NCBI GenBank assembly: GCA_937927915.1
Contig: CALGKB010000001.1
Span: 124,001 to 188,000 of the forward strand
Source: an uncultured Pseudanabaenaceae cyanobacterium
GTDB lineage: Bacteria; Cyanobacteriota; Cyanobacteriia; Pseudanabaenales; Pseudanabaenaceae
Direction of reading: 5' to 3'
Length of the DNA: 64,000 bases
Part shown: in pieces, positions 17,915-30,902 of the stretch
Layout of the letters: each line of letters begins with the position of its first letter
Numbering within the stretch: the first letter of the stretch is position 1
Notes under the pieces: generated by a model
The model's input: only the letters and a program-made list of their open reading frames with translations
Database searches by the model: none
Told to the model about the DNA's origin: nothing
Program-made: the position numbers and the translations under genes

Positions 17915-18962
17915 CTAGTACATCCTGCCCGATCGTTTGTACCTCCACTCTATCTAACACTTTTGCCGCTGCCATTTTGGTAATGCCCAGGTCGCCGATC
18001 GGGTTGATTCCTGTTCCCCCCACAATTTTCGGTGCAATAAAGGCATAAACTTTTTGTACTAATCCCTGCTGCACTGCCTGCGCCGCTAGATTCCCGCCAC
18101 ATTCCCATAACACTTGATTGCAGCCCCTAGCTGTTAAATTAGCTACCACCGATCGGGGGGATACTTCTTCTAACTCCACAATTTCTACGCCCTTAGCTAT
18201 CAATTTCTCCTTCCTATCTGGATTAGATGTTGGGGTGGTAAAAATTACTGTAGGTGCATCAGATAATTGGAATATATTTGCATCTAGGGGTAAATCGAGG
18301 GAACGGGACATGATGACACGCAGGGGATTGTGCCCCACACCGTGACTAGTGAGACGGGGATTGTCCTGGCGTACCGTGTTGCCCCCTGTGATAATGGCAT
18401 CGCTGTAGTTGCGGAGTTGATGCACTACCTGGCGGGATGCTGGGGTCGTCACCCAAAAACTGTCCCCTGTGGCAGTGGCGATCTTGCCGTCTAGGGTCAT
18501 GGCGTACTTCCAAATGCCAAAGGCCCGCTGATAGCGCACCCGATGGACAAAGGCTGCATTGAGAGCTTGACACTCTGCCTCCAATACCCCCACTGTAACC
18601 TCAATACCTGCCGATCGCAGTCTCTCGATGCCCTTGCCGCTGACTCTGGGGTCGGGGTCAATCATCCCCACCACTACCCGCTTGATCCCCGCTCTGATAA
18701 TGGCTTCCGTGCAGGGGGGAGTCCTCCCAAAGTGATTGCAGGGTTCTAGATTGACGTAGAGAGTAGCGCCCGCGGGGTCAGGACAGCGACTGAGGGCTTC
18801 TGCTTCCGCATGGGGCATTCCCGCCCGTTGATGAAAACCAGTAGCAATTACTTCACCATTTTTGACAATGACTGCTCCCACCATAGGGTTTGGGGCTGTT
18901 CTCCCCTGCTTTGCCAGTTCTAGGCACTTTTGCATCCACAAATGATCGGTTTCTAGCATCAT
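17871..18962 (-). CDS. ribD: Riboflavin biosynthesis deaminase/reductase RibD
   Basis: 363 residues, second and third steps of riboflavin synthesis. The N-terminal deaminase has APNPMVGAVIV, the zinc motif HAEAEAL and NLEPCNHFGRTPPC. The C-terminal reductase starts near residue 145 with KYAMTLDGKIA and includes ITGGNTVRQDNPRLT. Its 5' end overlaps the Hsp70-like gene by 4 bases, so the two are probably cotranscribed. Full length, no missing motifs. Confidence 0.94.
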   Translation of the reverse strand: MMLETDHLWMQKCLELAKQGRTAPNPMVGAVIVKNGEVIATGFHQRAGMPHAEAEALSRCPDPAGATLYVNLEPCNHFGRTPPCTEAIIRAGIKRVVVGMIDPDPRVSGKGIERLRSAGIEVTVGVLEAECQALNAAFVHRVRYQRAFGIWKYAMTLDGKIATATGDSFWVTTPASRQVVHQLRNYSDAIITGGNTVRQDNPRLTSHGVGHNPLRVIMSRSLDLPLDANIFQLSDAPTVIFTTPTSNPDRKEKLIAKGVEIVELEEVSPRSVVANLTARGCNQVLWECGGNLAAQAVQQGLVQKVYAFIAPKIVGGTGINPIGDLGITKMAAAKVLDRVEVQTIGQDVLVIGYLGGEGQDFCP

Positions 18963-20551
18963 TCTAAGAGAGCGATCGGTTTATTTTCTGCTAATAATTC
19001 CCCTGAAAGTAAGTCGGTAATTGTTGCCAGTAAAATGCGTTTTTCGTTCACTGTAAAATCTACCCGAATGCGATCGACTCCTACCTGCCCTGGCGGAGAT
19101 AACTTAGCAACACAGACATTATAGGGAGAGGTTGTAGGGGAAGAGAATTTACGAGTTTCTACGAGGGAGCGAAAATCTGCTTGGCGCACCAACTTACGAC
19201 TAGTCATTCTTCCCATTGCATCATAGGCTACTTCTATTTCTGCTGTATCAGCTAGCTCCCCAATATCGAGGCGAATTTCCGTCTGTCCGTTGTTAGCTGC
19301 TTGCAGGATTAACGGCTCTAATCTTTTGGTGGGGTACCTAGTGCCCTTTTCAAAAATTGGATAATAGGAATAGGAACGGCTGTAAGGCTCCCACAGGCGA
19401 ATAGCGTAGGAGTGGCGGAGAAAATCATCCACTTTTTTTACCTTGGTTGCCAAGGCTAGAGCACCTATCCCCACGGCTGTAAATGGCTGGTCAAGAATTA
19501 CCTTTTGCCTCCCAAAATAGGAAGTGATTAGTTGTTTGACGGCAGTAATCTGACTGCTGCCCCCCACTAACAAAACCCGCTCGATCATCTGTTTAGTTAT
19601 CCCCCGCCCCTGGGCAAAAGTAAGTACCTCATCTAGGGCTTGTCTAATTTGCTCCAATACTTGATGTTCTTCCAGTAAATCCGTCAATTGTTCCTGTGAT
19701 AACTGCATATCTAATGAGCACATCAATTCCCCATCAGACCAGCTATCAGTAACAACTTCTGCCTCCGACAATTTAATTTTTAACTCCTCCGCCTTTGCTA
19801 ACAAATCTAGCCACCCTAAATCACTGATCTCTTCCCGATCGATTTGCCACTGTTCTAGAAACAATTCCGCTATCCAATGGTCAATATCCATCCCCCCCAC
19901 ATAGGCATCGGACTTAGCAATTACTTCCCCTCTCAACGTCCGCCTTTCATCCCACACACTGTTAGTAATAACTAAGCTTAAATCTAAAGTGCCTGCCCCA
20001 AAATCCACTACTAAAATTGCTACCCCCGGTTGCTCAATACCATAGCCCAAGGCTGCTGCTGTTGATTCATCTACAAACCTGACATTAGGAAGATCGAGGG
20101 ACTGACTCACATCATAATACCAGTCCAAATAGGTTTCAAATGCTCCCACAGGCACAGTGAGAATTACCTGGGTTGGTGTGATCCCTTGTGATAAAATTCC
20201 CTGCCAAATTTGTCTGAGAAAAATCTCTCCGATCGCTTCTGCATCATACATTTGCCCATCAATACAACGACTGGGAGGACGAAATTTTGCCGCTATATCC
20301 CGCTTGAAGTTATGGAAAAACCGATCGGGTTGTTGCCAGCCCAATTTTTGGTCCCTTACCTCTGCTCCAATAACAAAGTCACTATTACCCCGAATAAATA
20401 CTTGACTAGGGATAGTGTATATAGTCCCATTTTTGCTTCTCAGTTCACAACAAAGACCGGGTAAATTGACAACTTGGGGGCGATTAGTGATGGGATCAAT
20501 GGCACATACCACCGTGTTACTGTTGCCAAAATCGATCGCTACTGCTGTCAT
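18959..20551 (-). CDS. Hsp70-family ATPase, short form
   Basis: 530 residues with the actin/Hsp70 fold: phosphate-1 motif IDFGNSNTVVCAI, phosphate-2 VVDFGAGTLDLSLV, connecting ESTAAALGYG and adenosine motif LLVGGSSQI. The substrate-binding part is short and lacks a DnaK-type helical lid, so this is a cyanobacterial DnaK-like ATPase rather than DnaK itself. It overlaps the histidine kinase gene by 4 bases on one side and ribD by 4 on the other. Client and function unknown. Confidence 0.85.
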   Translation of the reverse strand: MTAVAIDFGNSNTVVCAIDPITNRPQVVNLPGLCCELRSKNGTIYTIPSQVFIRGNSDFVIGAEVRDQKLGWQQPDRFFHNFKRDIAAKFRPPSRCIDGQMYDAEAIGEIFLRQIWQGILSQGITPTQVILTVPVGAFETYLDWYYDVSQSLDLPNVRFVDESTAAALGYGIEQPGVAILVVDFGAGTLDLSLVITNSVWDERRTLRGEVIAKSDAYVGGMDIDHWIAELFLEQWQIDREEISDLGWLDLLAKAEELKIKLSEAEVVTDSWSDGELMCSLDMQLSQEQLTDLLEEHQVLEQIRQALDEVLTFAQGRGITKQMIERVLLVGGSSQITAVKQLITSYFGRQKVILDQPFTAVGIGALALATKVKKVDDFLRHSYAIRLWEPYSRSYSYYPIFEKGTRYPTKRLEPLILQAANNGQTEIRLDIGELADTAEIEVAYDAMGRMTSRKLVRQADFRSLVETRKFSSPTTSPYNVCVAKLSPPGQVGVDRIRVDFTVNEKRILLATITDLLSGELLAENKPIALLE

Positions 20552-22293
20552 TTTCCCTGCACTCCCATTAGCGGCTGCGTTGTGAGGTGGGCTTCCTCTA
20601 CCAAGAGAGAAATTATGAATTTTGTCCCCTTACCCACTTCACTTTCTATCTGAATTGTAGCACCCATTACTTCACAGAGACGCTGAACAATTGCTAAACC
20701 CATGCCCGTTCCTCCCTGTGCCCGTGTGGCGGAAGTATCTACCATGACAAAGGGATCAAATATGCGCTGCCAATCCTCTTGTTTGATGCCAATACCGGTA
20801 TCCGCAATTGTCAATACTACATTACCCTTGCCATCCGTTAAGGGCTGATAGTTTACTCTAATTCTGATTTCCCCTGCAGGGGTAAATTTAATGGCATTGT
20901 CTAAAAGCCGATCGAGTATTTCCTGCAATTTATTACCATCAGTGGTAACAATAGTAGGCAAATCGGGAGATATTTCTAGGTGTAATTGCAAGTCTTTTTT
21001 ACTGAGCACTCCCAAATATTTTGCCTGTAGATCACTGAGAATACTTCTAATACTACAATTCTCCCTTGTCAGAAAACTAGAGCCTAGGTGAATGTAGTTA
21101 ATAATATCATTCATCAAACCAAGAAGTTGATTGCCACTCTTTATAATTGAAGTGACGTATTCTTCCTGTTCTGCATCAAGAGTTGTAGTTTGTAAGAGTT
21201 GTGCCATCCCTAATACGGCATTCATGGGAGTCCGTAACTCATGGTTCATTATAGAGATAAACTCTGTTCTTATCTTGTTAGCAGCTATAGCAATTTTTGT
21301 CTCCTCTATAACTTTTAACATTTCTTGGATAGCTATGCTCAAGTCCGCTAGCTCATCTTTACCTATGACTTTTAATTCGGGTAGCACATCAGGGTTAGCT
21401 TTAATAATTTGCACCTGCTGGTCAAGCTGAGATAGACGGGCTAAGAATAATCGATCGAGGAGTAACAGAACCAAGGCAGTAGCAGAGATAGAAATGATGA
21501 AAATAGCTATGGCAAGAAACTGCAAGCCTACCATAAATTGTTGATAGATGTAGCGATGGGTAATTACCTTTAAAACTAGGGGGGGGCTGTTATTGATTGT
21601 ATCTAAGTAAGTGTAGCCCGCTATTTTATCTCGACCGAGGGCTTTGATAGCGAATCCATTAGAGTCTAGGTTGCTAATAATCTCATCCCTTGGATTAAAT
21701 TGACGATGGGGATGTATTTCCACTTCAACTCGTGCTTCCTGAGAGAGTTTTTTTAATCTATATTTATCCACTGCTCTTGCCATCAGTAGCCATCCCCTGG
21801 GTTGCCCCTGTTTATTAGAGGGAAGTATATTATGTACTGATAAGATAAATACTTGTTGTTGAGGACAGATAACTAGCCCAGCTTGATTTTGAAGGCTAAT
21901 TTGGGGAAAGGATTGCATAACCCTTTGTTCCTGAGCAAAATTAAACCAGCGATCAAATACTATATTCTGATTTGTATCAATAAGGCTGATACGGTTAATC
22001 TCTAGGTTTGTCAGAGTTTCTGCTGAATAATTGGCAATAATATATTGCTTGTTGGGTTTAGCCATGTATGTATAGGTATCGTCCCAATTCGCATAGTCGA
22101 CAACCACTCTATCCAGCTGTTGTATCTCACGATAAAGAATATCAGCTATTCTAGCTGTTTCAGACTGGACAAACTTGTGTTCCAGCTTACGATAGCTTTC
22201 GTAGGTATAGTACTTAATCACACCAAACACAGCGATACTTAAACAACTAATTGTACTCCCCACAATCACTAGTGCTTTTATTCTCAGCTTCAT
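20548..22293 (-). CDS. Membrane sensor histidine kinase with CHASE4-like sensor
   Basis: 581 residues. A first membrane helix (about 7-27) and a second (about 255-285) enclose a periplasmic domain of about 225 residues with VVDYANWDDTYTYM near its start, as in CHASE4 sensors. A HAMP-like linker follows, then HisKA with the phospho-acceptor NHELRTPMNAVLG, and HATPase with DRLLDNAIKFTPAG, DTGIGI and GTGMGLAI. No response regulator gene is adjacent. It is operonic with the Hsp70-like gene downstream and begins at the DUF2325 stop. Confidence 0.9.
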   Translation of the reverse strand: MKLRIKALVIVGSTISCLSIAVFGVIKYYTYESYRKLEHKFVQSETARIADILYREIQQLDRVVVDYANWDDTYTYMAKPNKQYIIANYSAETLTNLEINRISLIDTNQNIVFDRWFNFAQEQRVMQSFPQISLQNQAGLVICPQQQVFILSVHNILPSNKQGQPRGWLLMARAVDKYRLKKLSQEARVEVEIHPHRQFNPRDEIISNLDSNGFAIKALGRDKIAGYTYLDTINNSPPLVLKVITHRYIYQQFMVGLQFLAIAIFIISISATALVLLLLDRLFLARLSQLDQQVQIIKANPDVLPELKVIGKDELADLSIAIQEMLKVIEETKIAIAANKIRTEFISIMNHELRTPMNAVLGMAQLLQTTTLDAEQEEYVTSIIKSGNQLLGLMNDIINYIHLGSSFLTRENCSIRSILSDLQAKYLGVLSKKDLQLHLEISPDLPTIVTTDGNKLQEILDRLLDNAIKFTPAGEIRIRVNYQPLTDGKGNVVLTIADTGIGIKQEDWQRIFDPFVMVDTSATRAQGGTGMGLAIVQRLCEVMGATIQIESEVGKGTKFIISLLVEEAHLTTQPLMGVQGK

Positions 22294-23315
22294 TAACTAC
22301 CTCCGAAACGGCGAGCTAACTCCTTAGTTTTGAGGGCAGTTTCAATTACTTCTAGTACCCTTGTCATGCCTGTTGTGTTCACAATTTCGTAGGGAACGCC
22401 CAATTTCTTGCAGGTATCGATCGCTTTTTCTGTCAAAGAATGACTAGCATAACCTGTAACAATAATCACCACATCAGCGCTGGCAATGTGACTTTCTCCC
22501 TGGGCTGCCAACTGTAGCCCCCCTTGTTCTGTACACCAAATTAACTCCACATCAGAGTCCCGCAGCCGATTGCGCACAGCTGTCTCTAACCGATCGTGTC
22601 CCCCATAAACCACTACTTTACCTGAGAGATCACCATACAAACTGGGGCGTTTTTCTGTCTTGCGATGTCTGGTACTTGGTTGTACATCAGGTGCCCGATC
22701 GACCCGCGATCGGTTTTCCATCGCCTTGTGGTAGATAAAGTTGAGGGTTTGTTCGTGGGTTCCCCGTAGTTTGGCAACTGGTCCCTCGTCACTGTGGAGA
22801 TTGATTTGATAAATGAGAGCTTCCACAATCTCTTCTAACGCCCCGATCGCTTTGAGGTCATTGACATAGCCCTTGATGGCAACAGCGGCATCCGTGGCAC
22901 TGAAGAAGTCTTTTTGTTCGCGGATCATGTCTAGGAGGTCTTCCTTTAATTCATGCCGCCAATTGTTGATCTGCACTGCCATCTGTTCGTCCAGCAGGCG
23001 CTCTTCCTGCAGAATCATCTGCCGATCGGCAATGTTAGCTGCCCAGGTTGGTGCTTCTTCTAGTTTACGTTTAATTTCTTCCGCCTGTTCCTGCAGTTTT
23101 TTGCGTACGGGACTGTCATCATTTTCATCGTAGTCTTTAAGACTCTCTTCCACCTTTGCCAGTAAAGGCTTAAGACGGGCATAGATCTGCTGCACAATCT
23201 CTTCTATTTGTTTATTCCTCTGTTGTTCTAGTCGTTTTTGTTCCTTTTCTAGCTTAGCCCTGGCTAGCAGCTCATTAACGGCAGCTTCAAATTCATCCAG
23301 TTCGGCAATATTCAT
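22293..23315 (-). CDS. Coiled-coil protein with C-terminal DUF2325 domain
   Basis: 340 residues. Residues 1-150 are highly charged and heptad-like (EQKRLEQQRNKQIEEIVQQI), a long coiled coil. Residues about 230-330 form a DUF2325 domain: VVVYGGHDRLETAVRNRL, LIWCTEQGG and ADVVIIVTGYASHS. DUF2325 looks like a small Rossmann fold; its role is unknown. The stop shares one base with the histidine kinase start, suggesting coexpression. Confidence 0.8.
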   Translation of the reverse strand: MNIAELDEFEAAVNELLARAKLEKEQKRLEQQRNKQIEEIVQQIYARLKPLLAKVEESLKDYDENDDSPVRKKLQEQAEEIKRKLEEAPTWAANIADRQMILQEERLLDEQMAVQINNWRHELKEDLLDMIREQKDFFSATDAAVAIKGYVNDLKAIGALEEIVEALIYQINLHSDEGPVAKLRGTHEQTLNFIYHKAMENRSRVDRAPDVQPSTRHRKTEKRPSLYGDLSGKVVVYGGHDRLETAVRNRLRDSDVELIWCTEQGGLQLAAQGESHIASADVVIIVTGYASHSLTEKAIDTCKKLGVPYEIVNTTGMTRVLEVIETALKTKELARRFGGS

Positions 23316-23359
23316 ATCCCTCTATCACAATAGACGTAATTGCTTATCATACCCTAATT

Positions 23360-24901
23360 TTACTCACGGCGGGCAATGACATTAAGGACTCCCTCTAATT
23401 GGGATAAATTATCAATCAACTGCAGTTGCATAAGGAAGGGACGATAGCGATATAGTTTGTAACCCCGCTCCTGCAAGTAGGTGGCTACCTCGGTATTACA
23501 GTCCTGATCATTCATGTTTTCATACATGATCACGGGAGAGTGCTGCTCGAGTAAGGATTCCGCCCCCCGCAGAACGGCTAGTTCATGCCCCTCCGCATCA
23601 ATTTTCAGAACATCGACCCTAGACAGATTTAATTCCTGGGTCAATTGATCAAGGGTAACAGTAGGTACTTCTACTCCTGTGGTAGAAAACTGCTCTGTAA
23701 CAGTATTAAATTCGCTGGCACCTGCTGTGCACAAGTAGACTGTCCCTGTTTTGTCACTAGCTGCTGCTTGTCTAATCACTACTTGCCCAAAATTGTTCAC
23801 CCGCCTTGTTTCCTCTAAACAAGTAATACAGGGAACAAAAGGCTCGATCGCTATCACACAGCCAGTTTCCCCCACCGCCCGCGCTGCAGTAAAGGTGTAA
23901 ACTCCCACATTTGCCCCCACATCAATTACTGTCATACCTGGTTGTAAACTATGCACCCAAAATTCCATTTCATCTTCTAACCAATCCCCATCAGCTAATA
24001 GAACGACAGTAATCACTTGGGATAAATCTGGCAGCACAGCTAGTAGAATATTGCCCTGTAGAAGGACATAGGTAAAGGCGGACTCTTCAGGTAGAGCTGA
24101 CCAGAACCACAGAGGGTTTTGGGGGTCAGTGGCTAAATAGTAATCCCGTGCTAGATTTTTCCAGTAAGTAGAGAGAGGAAATAATTGTAATTTTCTGTAG
24201 GCGAGATACAGGGCTTGGATTATAGTGGGGTGTGCGGGGTCTTGTTTTTGTGCCTGATGCAGATAGAGCAATCCCTCATGTTGTTGATTCCAAAGATGGG
24301 CTAGGGCGTGCTTGAATTTTACGCTTGTAAAGTCTGGTAGGAGCACATCTGCTAGACCAATCAAACGGGTTTGCACGTAAAAGCTTCTCACTCGTGTTAA
24401 GAGAGCACCAATCAACAAATGGGACTGGCAAAAGCCATTAGTTTCTGTGAGAACTCTTGCCAGTGCTTGCTGCAGTTGCGGCGGAAGATAAACAAGTCCT
24501 GCAGGAATAACTTCTCCCATTCCTAAATAGGGATGGACATAGTTAATTAAAACACTAAAAATGTTGTTAATTGATAAACCTTTCTCACCTATGAGATTGA
24601 ACAACAACCAGTAGTGTAATCTGGCTAAAGGGTATGCTAAAGCTGACTGAAAGTACTTAAATGCCGAGTCAAAATGAGTCTGTCGTTCCGTCAAGTTAGG
24701 GGCATATTCTGCTTTAATTATCTCTATTACACCCCGGTTATGGTGATCAAAGGGTGTAGTCGGCTCATCCCAATTAGTCTTCTCCACGATTGCCTCTACA
24801 TGGGAGAAAATATCCAAATCAGCATTGGGAAGAGCATAGATGAGATATTGTGCATAAACATCAGCATAGTGCATATGAATTCCTCGCAGTGTCATTCTCA
24901 T
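23360..24901 (-). CDS. FkbM-family methyltransferase with long N-terminal region
   Basis: 513 residues. The C-terminal 220 residues carry the FkbM pattern: TVIDVGANVGVYTFTAARAVG (SAM loop), IAIEPFVPC, and VLKIDAEGHELAVLRGA. The N-terminal 280 residues are helical and repeat-like, with no named domain that I recognise. FkbM enzymes O-methylate sugars and other small moieties. Start M1 at 24901 overlaps the transporter stop by 1 base; M10 is an alternative. The acceptor is unknown. Confidence 0.82.
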   Translation of the reverse strand: MRMTLRGIHMHYADVYAQYLIYALPNADLDIFSHVEAIVEKTNWDEPTTPFDHHNRGVIEIIKAEYAPNLTERQTHFDSAFKYFQSALAYPLARLHYWLLFNLIGEKGLSINNIFSVLINYVHPYLGMGEVIPAGLVYLPPQLQQALARVLTETNGFCQSHLLIGALLTRVRSFYVQTRLIGLADVLLPDFTSVKFKHALAHLWNQQHEGLLYLHQAQKQDPAHPTIIQALYLAYRKLQLFPLSTYWKNLARDYYLATDPQNPLWFWSALPEESAFTYVLLQGNILLAVLPDLSQVITVVLLADGDWLEDEMEFWVHSLQPGMTVIDVGANVGVYTFTAARAVGETGCVIAIEPFVPCITCLEETRRVNNFGQVVIRQAAASDKTGTVYLCTAGASEFNTVTEQFSTTGVEVPTVTLDQLTQELNLSRVDVLKIDAEGHELAVLRGAESLLEQHSPVIMYENMNDQDCNTEVATYLQERGYKLYRYRPFLMQLQLIDNLSQLEGVLNVIARRE

Positions 24902-26241
24902 TATCCATCAGATTTGCCCCCCCAAGGCGCTACCCACCACAGCAGAATTAAGCCCGGTAGAGACAATACAATGCTACCCAAGAAAAAGTTGACCCACCCG
25001 ATCGTTTTTGCCACTTCCCCAGCAGGGCTGACCAGGACATCACGACTGATGGCAAACAAGCTGGAGAGTAGGGCATATTGGGTAGCGGTAAATTGGCGAT
25101 GGCAAAGATGCATCAGGTAGGCAGTAAAACCCGCTGTAGCCAGTCCCCCACAGAAGTTCTCAATGTTAATTGTCAAAAATGCTAGTCCCCAGTTGTTGCC
25201 AACCCATGCTAAGAGGGCATAACTAAAATTGCTCAGAGTTTGCAAGATGCCAAAGAGCCATAACGATCGGTTAATACCTAATTGACTGACTGCTCCCCCC
25301 CCTACCAGGGTACCCACGATCGTTGCCACTAGCCCTACAGTCTGCAGGATGCCTAACTGTCCCTCTCCCAGCCGTACACCATTCAACAAAAAGGGAACTG
25401 CCATATTATTGACAATGCCATCGCCAATTCTGTACAGGCTAACAAACATAAGAATTAACCACCAGCGGGAACGGCTGACAAATTCTTTGAGGGGGGCAAC
25501 AAAGGACTGCAGTAAGCTGGCAGGCTCCCCTATTCCTTCCTCTGGCGGGGCAACCCAGGTCACGACTATTGCTAGCAACATCAGGAGTCCCAAGGCGCGA
25601 TAAATCAGGTCCCAGTTGAAGGTCTCCGCCAGAGCAAAGGCTAACCCCCCCGTGAGCACGAGAGCAAAGCGATAGCCAAGGACAAAAATGGCTGCCCCTG
25701 CCCCCATTGCCGCTGTTGGCAATATCTCCGTGCGATAGGCATCGGCCACAATATCTTGGCTGGCACTGGCAAAGGCGACTAGGCTCGCGACCCAAAAAAA
25801 AGGACTCCGATAGACGGCTGTCAGCTTGGCTAGAAAGGAGCAAATTCCATCCCCTGCCCCACAGGTGTTTGGCGGGAGGGTGAAGCCTCCAGGACTGAGG
25901 AAAGAAAGGAGCACGATCGTTAGGAGTAATAACCCCTGGGTGACGAACAACCAGCCCCGCCGCCGCCCCAGAAACGGTAGGGTATAGCGATCGAAAACAG
26001 GGGACCACAGAAATTTCAGGCTATAGGGCAAGCTGACGAGGGAGAAAGCCCCAATCACCCCTAAATCCACCCCTGCCTTGGTCAGCCAAGCCTGCAGATT
26101 TTTTTGCACCAAAAACAAGGGTAGCCCTGAAGCTATACCTAGCCCCAGGAGCGCCAACATTTTGGGATGACCGTAGACTCTCATCTTGCCGAAATTGCCT
26201 TGACCGATTAAAATAGCATTGTTTCTGGCAGAAACAGTCAA
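24901..26241 (-). CDS. AmpG-like major facilitator transporter
   Basis: 446 residues with about 12 hydrophobic segments. The region GLGIASGLPLFLVQKNLQAWLTKAGVDLGVIG followed by PYSLKFLWSPVFDRY is the AmpG/PAT signature; these carriers import anhydromuropeptides or acetyl-CoA-type substrates. The start is uncertain: M21 or M28, just before the first membrane segment, would give a more usual length. It is divergent from the Yfr1-trxA unit across a 150-bp gap. Specificity is inferred from family only. Confidence 0.8.
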   Translation of the reverse strand: MTVSARNNAILIGQGNFGKMRVYGHPKMLALLGLGIASGLPLFLVQKNLQAWLTKAGVDLGVIGAFSLVSLPYSLKFLWSPVFDRYTLPFLGRRRGWLFVTQGLLLLTIVLLSFLSPGGFTLPPNTCGAGDGICSFLAKLTAVYRSPFFWVASLVAFASASQDIVADAYRTEILPTAAMGAGAAIFVLGYRFALVLTGGLAFALAETFNWDLIYRALGLLMLLAIVVTWVAPPEEGIGEPASLLQSFVAPLKEFVSRSRWWLILMFVSLYRIGDGIVNNMAVPFLLNGVRLGEGQLGILQTVGLVATIVGTLVGGGAVSQLGINRSLWLFGILQTLSNFSYALLAWVGNNWGLAFLTINIENFCGGLATAGFTAYLMHLCHRQFTATQYALLSSLFAISRDVLVSPAGEVAKTIGWVNFFLGSIVLSLPGLILLWWVAPWGGKSDG

Positions 26242-26274
26242 ATCCCTAAATTTGCCATTACAATAGTTTATAGC

Positions 26275-26335
26275 GGGAACGCGAGTTTCCGTTCACTCCT
26301 CACACCACTTGCCGTCCAGCAATGGACGGTTTCTT
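26275..26335 (+). ncRNA. yfr1: Small RNA Yfr1
   Basis: A 5' hairpin (CGGGAA with TTTCCG around 26274-26291), the unpaired core ACTCCTCACACC (26295-26306) and a terminator hairpin CCGTCC/GGACGG (26312-26317/26324-26329) followed by TTTCTT match the cyanobacterial Yfr1 family in sequence, size and structure. Its place directly upstream of trxA is also the known one. The core pairs with ribosome sites of outer-membrane porin mRNAs in the strains where this was studied. Confidence 0.93.
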
Positions 26336-26391
26336 AGTCGCAAGGGGGAGAACACCTGATATACTCAAAAAGAAGTGTTAGGTCTAGGTAA

Positions 26392-26714
26392 ATGTCAGCA
26401 GCAGTTCCTGTAACCGATGCCTCCTTTGAAGAGGATGTGCTCAAGAGCGAAATCCCTGTCCTCGTCGATTTTTGGGCGCCCTGGTGTGGTCCCTGCCGTA
26501 TGGTGGCTCCTGTGGTGGATGAGATTGCCGAACAGTACGACGGCAAAATTAAGGTGGTCAAGCTGAACACGGACGAAAATCCCAAAATCGCCAGTGAGTA
26601 CGGCATCCGCAGCATTCCTACCCTCATGCTTTTCAAAGATGGACAGAAGGTAGATACTGTGGTGGGGGCTGTGCCCAAGGCAACCCTGGCAAACACGATC
26701 GAAAAATACCTGTA

Positions 26715-26715
<1 letters not shown>
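26392..26715 (+). CDS. trxA: Thioredoxin
   Basis: 107-residue thioredoxin (m-type) with the active site WCGPC at residues 31-35 and the cis-Pro loop in [10 protein letters not shown]. It reduces disulfides of target enzymes using electrons from ferredoxin- or NADPH-thioredoxin reductase. ATG 26392 follows AGGTCTAGGTAA. The gene is 57 bases after the Yfr1 terminator, and its stop overlaps the pyrR start (TAATG), so pyrR is probably expressed from the same transcript. Confidence 0.96.
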
Positions 26716-29599
<2,884 letters not shown>

Positions 29600-29642
29600 A
29601 ATTTTGCGTAGAATTGCCCTATAGAGCTTTGCAGGAGAGAAT

Positions 29643-30065
29643 ATGTACCGCCATTTGCTGCTGGGAGTTTTGCTGTGGCTGGGGGGCAGGATCGCCCAGT
29701 CCCCTACCGCCGCTCGTGAGCTTAGCCGCCCGGACAAACCCTATGCCTTGACCTGCATCGGCAATGATACCGACCTAAAAATTAACTATTTCGTCAAATG
29801 GGGAGAGGGGGAATGGCAGCGGGTCAGCGTTGCTCCCCAGAAGTGGATGTGGCACACCTGGACTTACAAGACAGAAGGGCAATCGCCAGAACTGCTCATT
29901 CGTTTTGATGCTGATTTGACTCCCGGTCAGACATGGATTGTCGCTCCCCTGGAGAAATACGCTTCCCCCAGTCGGGGCCAGGCGGGGGACTGTGAAAAAT
30001 TTGGCAGACGCTATCAGTTCAAGCGCACGACGAAGGATTTGCTGGAATTGATCTCCCTCGACTAA
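29643..30065 (+). CDS. Small secreted protein of unknown function
   Basis: 140 residues after GGAGAGAAT and ATG. A hydrophobic N terminus (MYRHLLLGVLLWLGG) with AQS nearby suggests a signal peptide. The mature part has two Cys (about 38 and 117) and a pattern of alternating hydrophobic residues (LKINYFVKWGEGEWQRVSV) that suggests a beta sandwich. No family recognised. It lies between crtB and rpiA on the same strand and could be cotranscribed with either. Confidence 0.7.
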   Translation: MYRHLLLGVLLWLGGRIAQSPTAARELSRPDKPYALTCIGNDTDLKINYFVKWGEGEWQRVSVAPQKWMWHTWTYKTEGQSPELLIRFDADLTPGQTWIVAPLEKYASPSRGQAGDCEKFGRRYQFKRTTKDLLELISLD

Positions 30066-30094
30066 GATATTCATGGTCTATTTGGTGAGTATGT

Positions 30095-30799
30095 ATGAGT
30101 CTGTCTGCTACTGTCCTCAAACAAAAAGTTGGTATTGCTGCTGCCCAACGGGTGCAATCTGGTATGGTAGTCGGGTTGGGGACGGGTTCCACTACTGCTT
30201 TTGCCATTGAGGAAATTGGGCGCAGACTCAAAGCGGGGGAGATCAAAGACATTGTGGGAGTGCCCACCTCCTTTCAAGCCAGTGTCCTCGCTAAACAGTA
30301 CGGTATTCCTTTGGTCACCTTGGATGATGTCAGTGGTGTTGATTTAGCTATTGACGGTGCCGATGAGGTCGATCCCCACAAAAATCTGATCAAGGGGGGC
30401 GGGGCTGCCCACACCAGGGAAAAAGTGGTGGATTACTTGGCAAAACAGTTTATCGTCGTTGTCGATCAGTCTAAATTGGTCGATCGCTTAGGCTCTACCT
30501 ATCCCGTACCGATCGAAGTAATTCCCATGGCAACTGCACCAGTGATGCGCACTATTACTGCCCTGGGGGGTAAACCAGAACTGCGCTTAGGCGTTAAGAA
30601 AGATGGTCCCATTATCACTGACCAGGGCAACTTTGTCATTGATGCCACCTTTGCTGAAATTGCCAACCCAGGGGAGTTAGAGAAAACTCTCAACAACATC
30701 CCCGGTGTCGTAGAAAATGGGCTATTTGTGGGAGCAGCGGATATAATTTTAGTGGGAGAAGACCAGAACGGCACTGCCGTTGTACGGGAGATTGTGTAA
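30095..30799 (+). CDS. rpiA: Ribose-5-phosphate isomerase A
   Basis: 234 residues. Interconverts ribose- and ribulose-5-phosphate in the Calvin cycle and the pentose phosphate pathway. Motifs [24 protein letters not shown] and [11 protein letters not shown] are all present with the catalytic Asp, Glu and Lys. Length matches the family. ATG follows a weak GGTGAG ribosome site. Confidence 0.95.
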   Translation: MSLSATVLKQKVGIAAAQRVQSGMVVGLGTGSTTAFAIEEIGRRLKAGEIKDIVGVPTSFQASVLAKQYGIPLVTLDDVSGVDLAIDGADEVDPHKNLIKGGGAAHTREKVVDYLAKQFIVVVDQSKLVDRLGSTYPVPIEVIPMATAPVMRTITALGGKPELRLGVKKDGPIITDQGNFVIDATFAEIANPGELEKTLNNIPGVVENGLFVGAADIILVGEDQNGTAVVREIV

Positions 30800-30902
30800 G
30801 AGGGGTAAAATACACTACTAGGGGAATTCGGTTTTCTGCCCACCCCATTTCTATCTACTATGTCACACTATAGTTGTCACAGACAAAACTTAGGAGTGAC
30901 CT

